Shown here: positions 33,358 to 41,595 of the stretch, piece after piece
How the letters are laid out: each line of letters opens with the position of its first letter
Numbering within the stretch: position 1 is the stretch's first letter
Assembly: GCA_004299485.1 (NCBI GenBank)
Contig: SCQP01000012.1
Span: forward strand, 62,001 to 126,000
DNA length: 64,000 nucleotides
From: Acidobacteriota bacterium
GTDB taxonomy: Bacteria > Acidobacteriota > Terriglobia > Terriglobales > SCQP01
Direction of reading: 5' to 3'
Program-made: the position numbers and the translations under genes
The notes under the pieces: model-generated
The model's database searches: none
What the model was told of the DNA's origin: nothing
Seen by the model: the letters and a program-made list of their open reading frames with translations, nothing else

Positions 33358-36300
33358 GCTGGATGGATTCGCTGGCGGCGCATCTGGGGTTGTGGATCCT
33401 GGGGCTGGTGATCGTCACGGTCGTCGTGATCGTGTTGCTGGTGGTGTGGGTCAGACGACACCGGGAAAACGAGGAGAAGGAAGCATCGGCAGAGGCCCTG
33501 CTTCGCCCGGAGGGCTACGCAGGGCGCCCCGGCGAAGCCGGGGCGGGGGCTGCGACGCTGCGGGGGGCGGATCTCGCCCTGTCGTTCCTGCGAGCGATCA
33601 AGTATCTGCGGGCGCAGGCGACGGGACGGCGGCGGTTGTACCGGGTGCCCTGGTACCTGCTGCTGGGGCAAGTGGGATCGGGCAAGACCTGCATAGTGCA
33701 ATCGCTGGGCCGGACCTCGACGGCAGGTGGGGACAGCGAAGGATCGGGATTGCACCATCACCTGGGCTGGAGTTTCTTTGATCACGGGGTGGTGCTGGAT
33801 GTGCCGGGCGAGTACGTGCTCGATCCGTTCACGCTCGACTCGCAGGAGCGCAACTGGCGCTCGCTGCTGCGGTTGCTGAACCGGGCACGGCCGCGGCGGC
33901 CGATGGATGGCGTGGTGCTGGTGCTGCCGGTGGAGGATTTTCTGTCGTCTTCCGAGCTGGGCGGCGCCGAGCTGGCGGACAAGGCGCGCAAGCTCGCCGA
34001 CAAGCTGGGCCAACTGCAGCGCGAAGCGGGCGTGTGTTTTCCGGTTTACGTGCTGCTGTCGCAATGCGACCGCGTGCCTGGGTTCGCGAGCTTTGCCGCG
34101 GCGCTACCGCCGGTGCGGCTGAAGGAGATGTTCGGCTGGTCGAGTCCGTACCGCGCCGATTCCAGCTTCGAGCCGCATTGGGTGGACGAAGCCTTCGAGG
34201 AGATCGGGCGGGCGCTGGCGCGGGTGCAGAGCGAGCTGTTCGCGGAGCGGCTGGACAGCAGCGAAGCCAACGGCTTGTTCTTCTTTCCGCACGCGCTGCT
34301 GGATGCGCGCGAGCGGCTGCGGTCGTTTTTGCATCAAGTCTTTCGCACAACGTCGTATCGCGACGCTTATTATTGCCGTGGACTTTATCTGACTGGCGAT
34401 GGGCCGGAGGCGGTCGAGCTCAGGGGTCAGGGGTCAGGGGCCAGGGGTCAGTGGACGCCGCCCGCGGGGGTGCTGGAGCTCGGCGGGGAGACAGCGGCGG
34501 CAGGGCAGGCGCGGCCGGTGTTTCTGGATGAGCTGTTTGAGAAGAAGATTTTTCCGGAGTGGGGGCTGGCGTACCCGGAGGAGCGGGCGCTTTGGTTCCG
34601 GCGCAGCGAGCTGCTGACCTGGCGCTCGGCGGCGATTGCCGTGGCCATCCTGGGGGTGATCGGCCTGAGTGTGGGCTACGTCCGGCTGAGCCGGTTGCGG
34701 AATCAGGCGCTGCCGCTGCTGGCGTCGATCAACACCGAGCCCAGCAGCACCGAAGCCGAGGCCGCGCATGTGGGGCTGGTGCGCAGCATCGCGGCGCTCG
34801 GCGACGAGCGCTTCGTCTCGCTCGCCTATCCGGCGTCGTGGTCGCACCAGTTGGACGATCAGGTGCAGAACGCAGTGGAGCTGGCGTTCAAGAAGAAAGT
34901 CTTTGATGAGGAACGCACGGAGCTGACGGCGCGGCTGATGGCGATTGCGCCGCCGATGCAGCCGTCAGCCATCAGCCATCAGCCATCAGCCAGCGCTCTG
35001 GGGGCGGAGGCGCCGGCGAGTGCCGAGGTGACGTCGGCGAACCTGGCGGATCTGCCGCAGTTTGTGGAGTTGCAACAATTCACGCAGCGGGTAGCGGCGC
35101 TGGAAGACGCGCTGGCGCGCTATAACCATCTCACCCAGGCCAACTCCACGCAGCCGGTGGAGGACCTCAACGCCCTGCTCAACTACCTGCACCCGAACCA
35201 GAACACCGACATCGCCAGCGGGGATGAGAGCTTTTACGCGCGGGCGCTTTCGGCCGCCACCGGCCAGCCCATCGATCCGGCGGCGATGGCGGCGGCGCGG
35301 GCGCGGGTGCATGCGGGCATGACGGCGCGCATCGACACGCTCTATTCGGCCTGGTTCGAGAACAACCCGGGGGTGGCGCAATTGCAGGATCTGGCCGATC
35401 AGATTGCGTCGCTGCAGCAGGGCCGGCGGCTGAGCTACGCCGCCATGCAGTCGTTGCAGACGGCGCTGCAGCAGGCGGAGGGGCTGGTCAACAGCCCGCA
35501 GGCGGTGTGGCTGAGCGATCCGGCAACGCTGTTTTCCGGACCGATGGGGCAAGTCACGCTCAAGCCGGTCGAACGATCGGCAGGCAAATCCTGGGGGCTG
35601 TTCGGGCCGGCGCAGGAACTGGAAACCTACACCCAGACGGGGGCGGCGGCGGGGTGGCAGGATTTGCATCAGGCGCTGGCGAACCTGTCGACCAGCCTGA
35701 CCGGGCCACTGCTGACGTTTGGCATGCACTCGGTGCAGCTCTCACCGGGGGTGGAGGCGCTGCGGCTGCCGTTGGTCAATCTGCTGGGGTTGTCATTCAT
35801 GGCGCCGGGCAATGGCGCCAGCTTCCGCGCGACCATTCCGGTGGGCAGCACGTTGAGCTGGAACACGGGGCCGCTGGGCAATGCCGTCACCATGGTGGCG
35901 GACTACCAGCGCTACGTGGATGAGGGGTTGAACAATACCCCGCTGGCGGTGCGCTCCAGTTTCCGCCAGATCGCGCAGGCGCACCTGCTGGTCAATATCG
36001 ACGACCAGATCGCGGCGGCACAGATGTGGGCGCCGCAGACGGGTGCGGCGGCCGATCAACAGGCCGTCATTCAGAGCTTTCAGGCGGCGGCGCCGCAACT
36101 GCAACAGCTTTTGCAGGATTTGCAGCGCCAGGGCGCGACCGGGGAGCATGCGCGGCTGCTGACGCTGCTCAACCAACAGGCGTTTGGGCTGTTGCGCGGT
36201 ATTGAAAGCCAACTGCAGACCAATGTCAGCTTCAACATCCACGCCGGCCTCGCCGCCTGGGATGGCAATGAGCCGCCGCTCGAGGCAGCGTTCGATCTGC

Positions 36301-37463
36301 ACGGGCCGGATGATCTGACCAATTTTCTCAATTACACGCAGCAGCGGCTGGTGGGGTATGCACAGGAAGCCGCGCCGCTGGTTGCCGTCCTGCGCGAGGT
36401 TCCGGCACAGGGGCGCAGCGCGACGGAAACCGCGCTGCTGGCGGGATGGGAAGAGCTGGGTAAAACGATTCAGGCCTACGAGACCAAGCAGCCCGGCAAC
36501 GCGCTGGTACGCTTGCAGGATTTTCTTCGCACCGATGTCAACAAGATCACCCCGGCGTCGCACTGCCAGCCGGCGCCGACCGCAGCCGCAGCGGCAGGAA
36601 GGGGCTTTCTCGAGCGTACGCGGGCGCGGCTGTGGAGAGACGTTTACGCACGATGCCGCGTGCTCGACCGCGGCATGGCCCACCGGAACTATGCGAGCCT
36701 GGCGGCGTTGTTCAACCGCACGCTGGCGGGCAAGTTTCCCTTTGCCGCGCCGGCGGATGCAGGCACCGTCGAAGCCGAGCCGGCGGCGATTGCGGCCTTT
36801 TATGTGGAGCTGGCAAAGCTGAAGCCGAGCTTTGGGATACAGCTCGATCGTAACGCTGCCGGTTTCGTGCGGACCATGGAGGCGCTGGAACCGCTGTGGC
36901 AGCCGCTCGTGGCGCACACTGCGCCCGTTCCTGTGTTGCAGGTGACGCCCACCTTCCGCGTGAACCGCAGCCGGGAGCAGGGGGGTAACCAGATCATCGG
37001 CTGGAGTCTGCAAATGGGCGGCCGGACCTATAGCCCGGGGCCTGCGCCCGCGGCCGCGCGCTGGGTACTGGGCGATCCCGTGACGCTAACGCTCACCTGG
37101 GCTGCGGATTCACCCCGTGTGCCCGTACCCTCGGCGCTTTCGCCCGGCGCCGAACCGCAGGTTCATGGCCGGACGGTCATTTACACTTACCATGACCCGT
37201 GGTCACTGCTGGCGCTGGTGACACAGCAGCACGCGCCCGCCGCCGATCTTGTGACGCTGCAAGACACTACGCCCACCACTTTGGCGTTCCGCATCCCGAC
37301 CGCACCGGCGGACGACCCACTCACCCCGTCGGGTCCGGCGACCTTAGTGTTTATACGCCTTGCAATCAAGTCACCGGGCACGGTAGAATCCCTTCGCATT
37401 CCCCAATTTCCCGCGCGAGCACCCACAGAGGCAGTAGCTAATGCAGGCAGCGACTCACAATAA
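33354..37463 (+). CDS. tssM: T6SS membrane-complex protein TssM (IcmF)
   Basis: 1369 residues, slightly long for TssM. An N-terminal transmembrane helix (LWILGLVIVTVVVIVLLVVWV) is followed by the cytoplasmic domain with Walker A (LLGQVGSGKTC) and the switch-like DVPGEYVLD. A second membrane helix lies near 425-445 (SAAIAVAILGVIGLSVGYV). The large periplasmic part follows, including QALPLLASINTEPS and NGASFRATIPVGSTLSW. Three insertions encoded by repeats: type D at 33495-33543, and heptamer arrays at 34421-34448 and 34959-34993. Overlaps tssA by 23 bp. The C-terminus should contact TssJ. Confidence 0.94.
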   Translation: MSWMDSLAAHLGLWILGLVIVTVVVIVLLVVWVRRHRENEEKEASAEALLRPEGYAGRPGEAGAGAATLRGADLALSFLRAIKYLRAQATGRRRLYRVPWYLLLGQVGSGKTCIVQSLGRTSTAGGDSEGSGLHHHLGWSFFDHGVVLDVPGEYVLDPFTLDSQERNWRSLLRLLNRARPRRPMDGVVLVLPVEDFLSSSELGGAELADKARKLADKLGQLQREAGVCFPVYVLLSQCDRVPGFASFAAALPPVRLKEMFGWSSPYRADSSFEPHWVDEAFEEIGRALARVQSELFAERLDSSEANGLFFFPHALLDARERLRSFLHQVFRTTSYRDAYYCRGLYLTGDGPEAVELRGQGSGARGQWTPPAGVLELGGETAAAGQARPVFLDELFEKKIFPEWGLAYPEERALWFRRSELLTWRSAAIAVAILGVIGLSVGYVRLSRLRNQALPLLASINTEPSSTEAEAAHVGLVRSIAALGDERFVSLAYPASWSHQLDDQVQNAVELAFKKKVFDEERTELTARLMAIAPPMQPSAISHQPSASALGAEAPASAEVTSANLADLPQFVELQQFTQRVAALEDALARYNHLTQANSTQPVEDLNALLNYLHPNQNTDIASGDESFYARALSAATGQPIDPAAMAAARARVHAGMTARIDTLYSAWFENNPGVAQLQDLADQIASLQQGRRLSYAAMQSLQTALQQAEGLVNSPQAVWLSDPATLFSGPMGQVTLKPVERSAGKSWGLFGPAQELETYTQTGAAAGWQDLHQALANLSTSLTGPLLTFGMHSVQLSPGVEALRLPLVNLLGLSFMAPGNGASFRATIPVGSTLSWNTGPLGNAVTMVADYQRYVDEGLNNTPLAVRSSFRQIAQAHLLVNIDDQIAAAQMWAPQTGAAADQQAVIQSFQAAAPQLQQLLQDLQRQGATGEHARLLTLLNQQAFGLLRGIESQLQTNVSFNIHAGLAAWDGNEPPLEAAFDLHGPDDLTNFLNYTQQRLVGYAQEAAPLVAVLREVPAQGRSATETALLAGWEELGKTIQAYETKQPGNALVRLQDFLRTDVNKITPASHCQPAPTAAAAAGRGFLERTRARLWRDVYARCRVLDRGMAHRNYASLAALFNRTLAGKFPFAAPADAGTVEAEPAAIAAFYVELAKLKPSFGIQLDRNAAGFVRTMEALEPLWQPLVAHTAPVPVLQVTPTFRVNRSREQGGNQIIGWSLQMGGRTYSPGPAPAAARWVLGDPVTLTLTWAADSPRVPVPSALSPGAEPQVHGRTVIYTYHDPWSLLALVTQQHAPAADLVTLQDTTPTTLAFRIPTAPADDPLTPSGPATLVFIRLAIKSPGTVESLRIPQFPARAPTEAVANAGSDSQ
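33495..33543. repeat. Palindromic repeat type D, copy D2, in tssM
   Basis: Core: GCCCTGC, TTC, GCCC-GGA-GGGC, TAC, GCAGGGC. Second hairpin CCCCGGC-GAA-GCCGGGG. Compared with D1, both stems carry paired base changes that keep the pairing. Confidence 0.92.
34421..34448 (+). repeat. Heptanucleotide array H2 in tssM
   Basis: Four units of CAGGGGT (one CAGGGGC), translated as a Gly/Gln/Ser-rich stretch in the cytoplasmic part of TssM. Confidence 0.8.
34959..34993 (+). repeat. Heptanucleotide array H3 in tssM
   Basis: Five units of CAGCCAT-type sequence (CAGCCGT, three CAGCCAT, CAGCCAG), translated as QPSAISHQPSA in the periplasmic part. Confidence 0.85.
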
Positions 37464-38553
37464 AGACTACGCGGCCCTCTGTCTCTCCGCGGAGGGGGGT
37501 ACGGCGCTGCTGGCGCCGCTCGCGGGAGCGCAGCGCACGGGCGAGCCGCTGCGCTACAGCGACGTCTACGACCGCATCGGGGAAGCGCGGCGCGAGGACG
37601 ATGACCGGCTGGCGCAGGGGGTTTGGCAGAAAGACCTCAAGCGTGCCGACTGGACGGCGGTGGCGCAGTTATGCGGGGAAGCGCTCGAGTACCAGAGCAA
37701 GGACTTGCAGATTGCCGCCTGGCTGGCGGAGGCCTGGGGACGGCTGCATGGCTTTGGCGGGGTGAGCGCAGGGCTGAGTCTGGTGGCGGGATTGTGCAAC
37801 GAATACTGGCCTGATCTGTATCCGCCGCTGGAAGACCCGGAGTATCGCATCGCGCCCTTTCACTGGCTCAATGAAAAGCTCTCGGTGAGCATCCAATTCA
37901 TTCCGCTGACGCAGCCGGCGGAGTCGCAGACCGCGGGCTACACCTGGCTGGACTGGACCGGAGCCAAGCGCGCCGAGCAGGAACACCAGCAGCATAAGGA
38001 AGTTCCAGCGCCCGAGCCCGCACCCGGCGCGATCGAGCAGGCGCTGCGGCGCACCGCGCCGGAGCGAATTGCGGCCACGCGTGCGGGCGTGGCCCAGGCG
38101 GCGGCCACGGCGCTGAATTTGGAGAGCTTTCTGGACGGCCACTTGGCGGCGGCGCATCCCAGCCTGCGGCAGTTGCGGACGTGCCTGAGCGAGATTGGGC
38201 AATGGTTAGAAGACACCGCGGCGGGGATTACGGTGGTGGCGACGGCGACGGAGGGAAAAGGGATAAGGGAAGAGGGAATTGCGGCGATGGGCACCGGAGG
38301 GGATGAGAGCGGGGCGCTTGGGGCGCCAGCGGTCGTGCCGGGTGGGGGAATCCGCAACCGCGAGGAGGCGTATCGGCTGCTGGGGGAGGCGGCCGCGTAT
38401 CTGATGAAGACGGAGCCGCACAGTCCGGCGCCGTATCTGGTGCTGCGCGCCATCCGCTGGGGGAACATGCCGCTGCATGAGCTGCTGCCGGAGATGATCC
38501 GCAACCAGGGCGCGCTCGATGATCTGCAAAAGTTATTGAATCTGGAAACTTGA
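37441..38553 (+). CDS. tssA: T6SS cap/assembly protein TssA
   Basis: 370 residues. ImpA-type N-terminal domain (about 25-150): GEPLRYSDVYDRIGEARREDD, LQIAAWLAEAWGRLHGFGG, LVAGLCNEYWPDLYPPLED. Hydrophilic middle. C-terminal domain ends with YLMKTEPHSPAPYLVLRAIRWG and MPLHELLPEMI, the short TssA class. A heptamer array (38253-38280) encodes the segment EGKGIREEGI in the linker. ATG 37441 lies within the tssM 3' end with GAGGCAG upstream. Confidence 0.9.
   Translation: MQAATHNKDYAALCLSAEGGTALLAPLAGAQRTGEPLRYSDVYDRIGEARREDDDRLAQGVWQKDLKRADWTAVAQLCGEALEYQSKDLQIAAWLAEAWGRLHGFGGVSAGLSLVAGLCNEYWPDLYPPLEDPEYRIAPFHWLNEKLSVSIQFIPLTQPAESQTAGYTWLDWTGAKRAEQEHQQHKEVPAPEPAPGAIEQALRRTAPERIAATRAGVAQAAATALNLESFLDGHLAAAHPSLRQLRTCLSEIGQWLEDTAAGITVVATATEGKGIREEGIAAMGTGGDESGALGAPAVVPGGGIRNREEAYRLLGEAAAYLMKTEPHSPAPYLVLRAIRWGNMPLHELLPEMIRNQGALDDLQKLLNLET
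38253..38280 (+). repeat. Heptanucleotide array H4 in tssA
   Basis: Four units of GGGAARA type (GGGAAAA, GGGATAA, GGGAAGA, GGGAATT), same motif class as the arrays at 40562 and 52262. Confidence 0.75.
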
Positions 38554-38563
38554 AAGGAAGGCT

Positions 38564-39082
38564 ATGCCCGAAAGCACACAGCACAAACTGGACCGCATTC
38601 GCCCGCCGCGGGTGCAAATCACCTACGACGTGGAGACCGGCGGCGCTATTCAGAAAAAGGAGCTGCCGCTGGTGGTGGGCGTTCTTGCCGACCTCGCCGG
38701 TCAACAGGAAACGCCCGCGCCGCGGCTGAAGGATTGCAAGTTCGTCGACATCGACCGCGACAACTTCAACCAGGTGATGGCCTCGATCGGGCCGCGCCTG
38801 GCGCTGGCGGTGGACAACAAGGTCGCCGGCGAAGGCAAGACCAACGTCGAGCTCCATTTCAAAAGCCTCGATGATTTCGAGCCGCTGGCGGTGGTGAGGC
38901 AGGTCGAGGTGCTGCGCCAACTGCTGGACGCGCGGCAGAAGCTGAGCGATCTGCTGGCCAAGCTGGACGGCAACGACGCGCTGGACACGCTGCTGGTGAG
39001 CGTATCCAAAAACCCGGATGAGATCAAGCAGTTGAAGCCGGCGAATATCCCCGCCGGGAATGGAGACAAGGCCAATGGCTGA
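38564..39082 (+). CDS. tssB: T6SS contractile sheath small subunit TssB (VipA)
   Basis: 172 residues. Starts QHKLDRIRPPRVQITYDVETGG, the standard TssB N-terminus; continues LPLVVGVLADLAG, DRDNFNQVMASIGPRL, NVELHFKSLDDFEPLAVVRQV. Forms the sheath with TssC. Overlaps tssC by 8 bp. Confidence 0.97.
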   Translation: MPESTQHKLDRIRPPRVQITYDVETGGAIQKKELPLVVGVLADLAGQQETPAPRLKDCKFVDIDRDNFNQVMASIGPRLALAVDNKVAGEGKTNVELHFKSLDDFEPLAVVRQVEVLRQLLDARQKLSDLLAKLDGNDALDTLLVSVSKNPDEIKQLKPANIPAGNGDKANG

Positions 39083-40556
39083 AGAACCCAATGCTCCCAA
39101 GACGGCCGAACGGCCGGCCAATCCGGTGATGGAACGCATCATCAACGGGGGCCGGATGGTCAAGGATGACTCGCAGCTTGCCTATGCGCAGGAGATGGTG
39201 AGCGAGTACGCGCTGCAGGTGTCGGACCACGCGCTGGCGCCAGGCGCCTACACGGTAGTCGCCGGCATCAAGGACCGCATCGCGCAGATCGACGAGGCGA
39301 TGAGCGCGCAGCTCAACGCCATCCTGCACGATCCGGCGTTTCAGGCGCTGGAAGGCGCCTGGCGCGGACTGCACTATCTGGTCTCGCGCGCCGAGACGGG
39401 CGAGATGATGAAGCTGCGGCTGCTGAACACCACCATGAAGGAGATCACCAGCGATCTGGAGAAAGCGGTGGAGTTCGATCAGAGCGGGCTGTTCAAGAAG
39501 ATCTACGAAGACGAGTACGGCACCTTCGGCGGCAATCCGTTCAGCCTGCTGATCGGCGACTTCGAGTTTGGGCGGCATCCGCAGGATGTGGCCACGCTGG
39601 AGAAGCTGTCGAACGTGGCGGCGGCGGCGCACGCGCCGTTCCTGTCGATGGCGAGCGCGAAGATGTTCGACTGGGCGAGCTACGCGGAAATGAACGTGCC
39701 GCGCGATCTGGCCAAGGGGTTCGAGACGGCGGAACTGGTGAAGTGGCGCAGCTTCCGGGCGAGCGAGGACTCGCGCTATGTGACGCTGGTGCTGCCGCAC
39801 TTTTTGCTGCGGCTGCCCTACGGCCCGGACACGGTGCCGGTGGACGGGTTCAACTACGTCGAGGATGTGGACGGCACCGACGCCAGCAAGTACCTGTGGG
39901 GCAATGCCGCCTACGCGCTGGGGGAGCGCATCTGCAATGCCTTCTCGCACTATCAGTGGTGCGCGGCCATCCGCGGGGCGGAAGGCGGCGGGCTGGTGGA
40001 AGGCCTGCCGGCGCATGTGTTCCACACCGCCGAGGGGGATGCGGCGCTGAAGTGCCCGACGGAGATCTCCATCACCGACCGGCGTGAAAAGGAGCTGAGC
40101 GATCTGGGCTTTATCGCGCTGTGCCATCGCAAGGGCACGGATCAGGCGGCGTTTTTCGGCGGCCAGACGACCAACAAACCGATCAAGTACAACACGCCGC
40201 AAGCCAACGCCAACGCCCGCATTTCGGCGATGCTGCCCTACATGCTGGCCTCGGCGCGGTTCGCGCATTACCTCAAGGTCATCATGCGCGACAAGATCGG
40301 CAGCTTCATGACCAAGGACAACGTGTCAAAGTATCTGAATACGTGGATCGCCGATTACGTGCTGCTGGACGATACGGCGCCGCAAACGGTGAAGGCCAAC
40401 TACCCGCTGCGCGAGGCGCGGGTGGATGTGCTGGATATTCCCGGCAAGCCCGGCTGCTACAAGGCCGTGGTGTTTCTGCGGCCGCACTTCCAACTGGATG
40501 AGCTGACCGCGTCGGTGCGCCTGGTGGCGGAGCTGCCGCCGCCGGCGGCGAAGTAG
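39075..40556 (+). CDS. tssC: T6SS contractile sheath large subunit TssC (VipB)
   Basis: 493 residues, highly conserved: LNAILHDPAFQALEGAWRGLHYLV, KKIYEDEYGTFGG, LLIGDFEFG, RSFRASEDSRYVTLVLP, YLWGNAAYALGERI, and the C-terminal LNTWIADYVLLDD. I chose ATG 39075 (AAGG upstream, family N-terminus); ATG 39060 in frame is possible. Confidence 0.97.
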   Translation: MAEEPNAPKTAERPANPVMERIINGGRMVKDDSQLAYAQEMVSEYALQVSDHALAPGAYTVVAGIKDRIAQIDEAMSAQLNAILHDPAFQALEGAWRGLHYLVSRAETGEMMKLRLLNTTMKEITSDLEKAVEFDQSGLFKKIYEDEYGTFGGNPFSLLIGDFEFGRHPQDVATLEKLSNVAAAAHAPFLSMASAKMFDWASYAEMNVPRDLAKGFETAELVKWRSFRASEDSRYVTLVLPHFLLRLPYGPDTVPVDGFNYVEDVDGTDASKYLWGNAAYALGERICNAFSHYQWCAAIRGAEGGGLVEGLPAHVFHTAEGDAALKCPTEISITDRREKELSDLGFIALCHRKGTDQAAFFGGQTTNKPIKYNTPQANANARISAMLPYMLASARFAHYLKVIMRDKIGSFMTKDNVSKYLNTWIADYVLLDDTAPQTVKANYPLREARVDVLDIPGKPGCYKAVVFLRPHFQLDELTASVRLVAELPPPAAK

Positions 40557-40561
40557 AGGGG

Positions 40562-40589
40562 AAGAGGGAAAAGGGAAGAGGGAAAAGGG
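40562..40589 (+). repeat. Heptanucleotide array H5 between tssC and hcp
   Basis: Alternating AAGAGGG and AAAAGGG, four units, in the 48-bp spacer before hcp. It is purine-rich and lies just upstream of the hcp SD region (AAGGAGGG), so its length may affect hcp translation. Confidence 0.8.
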
Positions 40590-40604
40590 ACAAGGAGGGA
40601 TTGA

Positions 40605-41093
40605 ATGGCGGATGTATTGATTCTCGATTGTGGGGATGACATCAAGGGTGAATGCACGGTCAACGGCTTCGACAACAAGATTGAACTGCTGTCCTACAGC
40701 CACGGCGTAGCGCAGCAGATTACCGGCGATCCGAGCAACACCAAGCGGACTTCGGGCAAGCCGAACCATCAGGACTTCACGGTCACCAAATACCTCGATC
40801 TGGCGAGCTGCAAGCTGATTGAGAACTGCAATTCGGCGACCGTGATTCCGTCGGTGAAGCTCACGGTGGGGCAGACGGAAGCGGACAAGGTGACGCCGAT
40901 CATCGTGTACACCATGACGAACGCGCTGGTGTCGTCGATATCGGTGGGTGGGGGCGGCGGTGGCAAGCCGACCGAGACGGTGACGTTCAATTACAGCAAG
41001 ATTCAGTGGGACTACAAGCAGCAGAAGTCCGATGTTTCCGATGCCGGCAATGCCGCGGCGAAGTGGAGCTTGCTGACCAACAAGGCTGAGTAA
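40605..41093 (+). CDS. hcp: T6SS tube protein Hcp (TssD)
   Basis: 162 residues, normal Hcp length. ILDCGDDIKGECTVNGFDNKIE, LSYSHGVAQQ, HQDFTVTKYLDLASCKL, TPIIVYTMTNALVSSIS and a C-terminal FNYSKIQWDYKQQ strand are Hcp hallmarks. Forms hexameric rings of the expelled tube. A six-Gly loop (118-124) is unusual. Preceded by a strong SD, AAGGAGGG. Confidence 0.96.
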   Translation: MADVLILDCGDDIKGECTVNGFDNKIELLSYSHGVAQQITGDPSNTKRTSGKPNHQDFTVTKYLDLASCKLIENCNSATVIPSVKLTVGQTEADKVTPIIVYTMTNALVSSISVGGGGGGKPTETVTFNYSKIQWDYKQQKSDVSDAGNAAAKWSLLTNKAE

Positions 41094-41097
41094 TCCC

Positions 41098-41595
41098 ATG
41101 CGTGAGCTTCGGCCGGAACCCAGGCCGATGGCGGGCGCGCGGGCACCGCTGTTCGAGCGCCTGGCGGAAGTGGAGGGCACGGCGGCGAGTGGGCCGGCGC
41201 CGCCGCGGGTGCTTGATCGCGCGGGGCTGCGGACCTCGATACTCGAGGGCCTCGCGCAGTTGTTGAACACGCGGCGGCCGGGGGGAGTGCCGGAAGGCTG
41301 GGTGCTGGATTATGGGGTACCGGATTTTGGCGGGCTGAGCGCCGCCAGCGCGCCTGACCGGGAACACTACGCCAGCGCGCTCACGGCCGCGATCGCGGCC
41401 TACGAGCCGCGCCTGCTCGACGCTCGCATCAGCCTGGAGCCGGTCGCCGGGGATCCGCAGCGGCTGAGGGGACGGCTGAGCGGCGATCTGCTGCTGGGCA
41501 GCATCCGCGAGCCGGTAGTTTTCCCTTTGCTGCTGCACGCCGCCAGCGGCGCGTTGCAGTTTGGCGAGGACAACGCCGGCGAGGTGACGGCATGA
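41098..41595 (+). CDS. tssE: T6SS baseplate wedge protein TssE (gp25-like)
   Basis: 165 residues. gp25-like domain: LFERLAEVEG, LRTSILEGLAQLLNTRRPGGVPEGWVLDYGVPDFGGL, IAAYEPRLLDARI. The ST/NTR-G-x-x-x DYGLPD-type motif is diagnostic. Starts 4 bp after hcp and overlaps tssF by 4 bp. Confidence 0.93.
   Translation: MRELRPEPRPMAGARAPLFERLAEVEGTAASGPAPPRVLDRAGLRTSILEGLAQLLNTRRPGGVPEGWVLDYGVPDFGGLSAASAPDREHYASALTAAIAAYEPRLLDARISLEPVAGDPQRLRGRLSGDLLLGSIREPVVFPLLLHAASGALQFGEDNAGEVTA

Noticed and set aside
39024-40268. 414-codon minus-strand frame across tssC
   Set aside because: Antisense shadow; tssC is one of the best conserved genes in the window.
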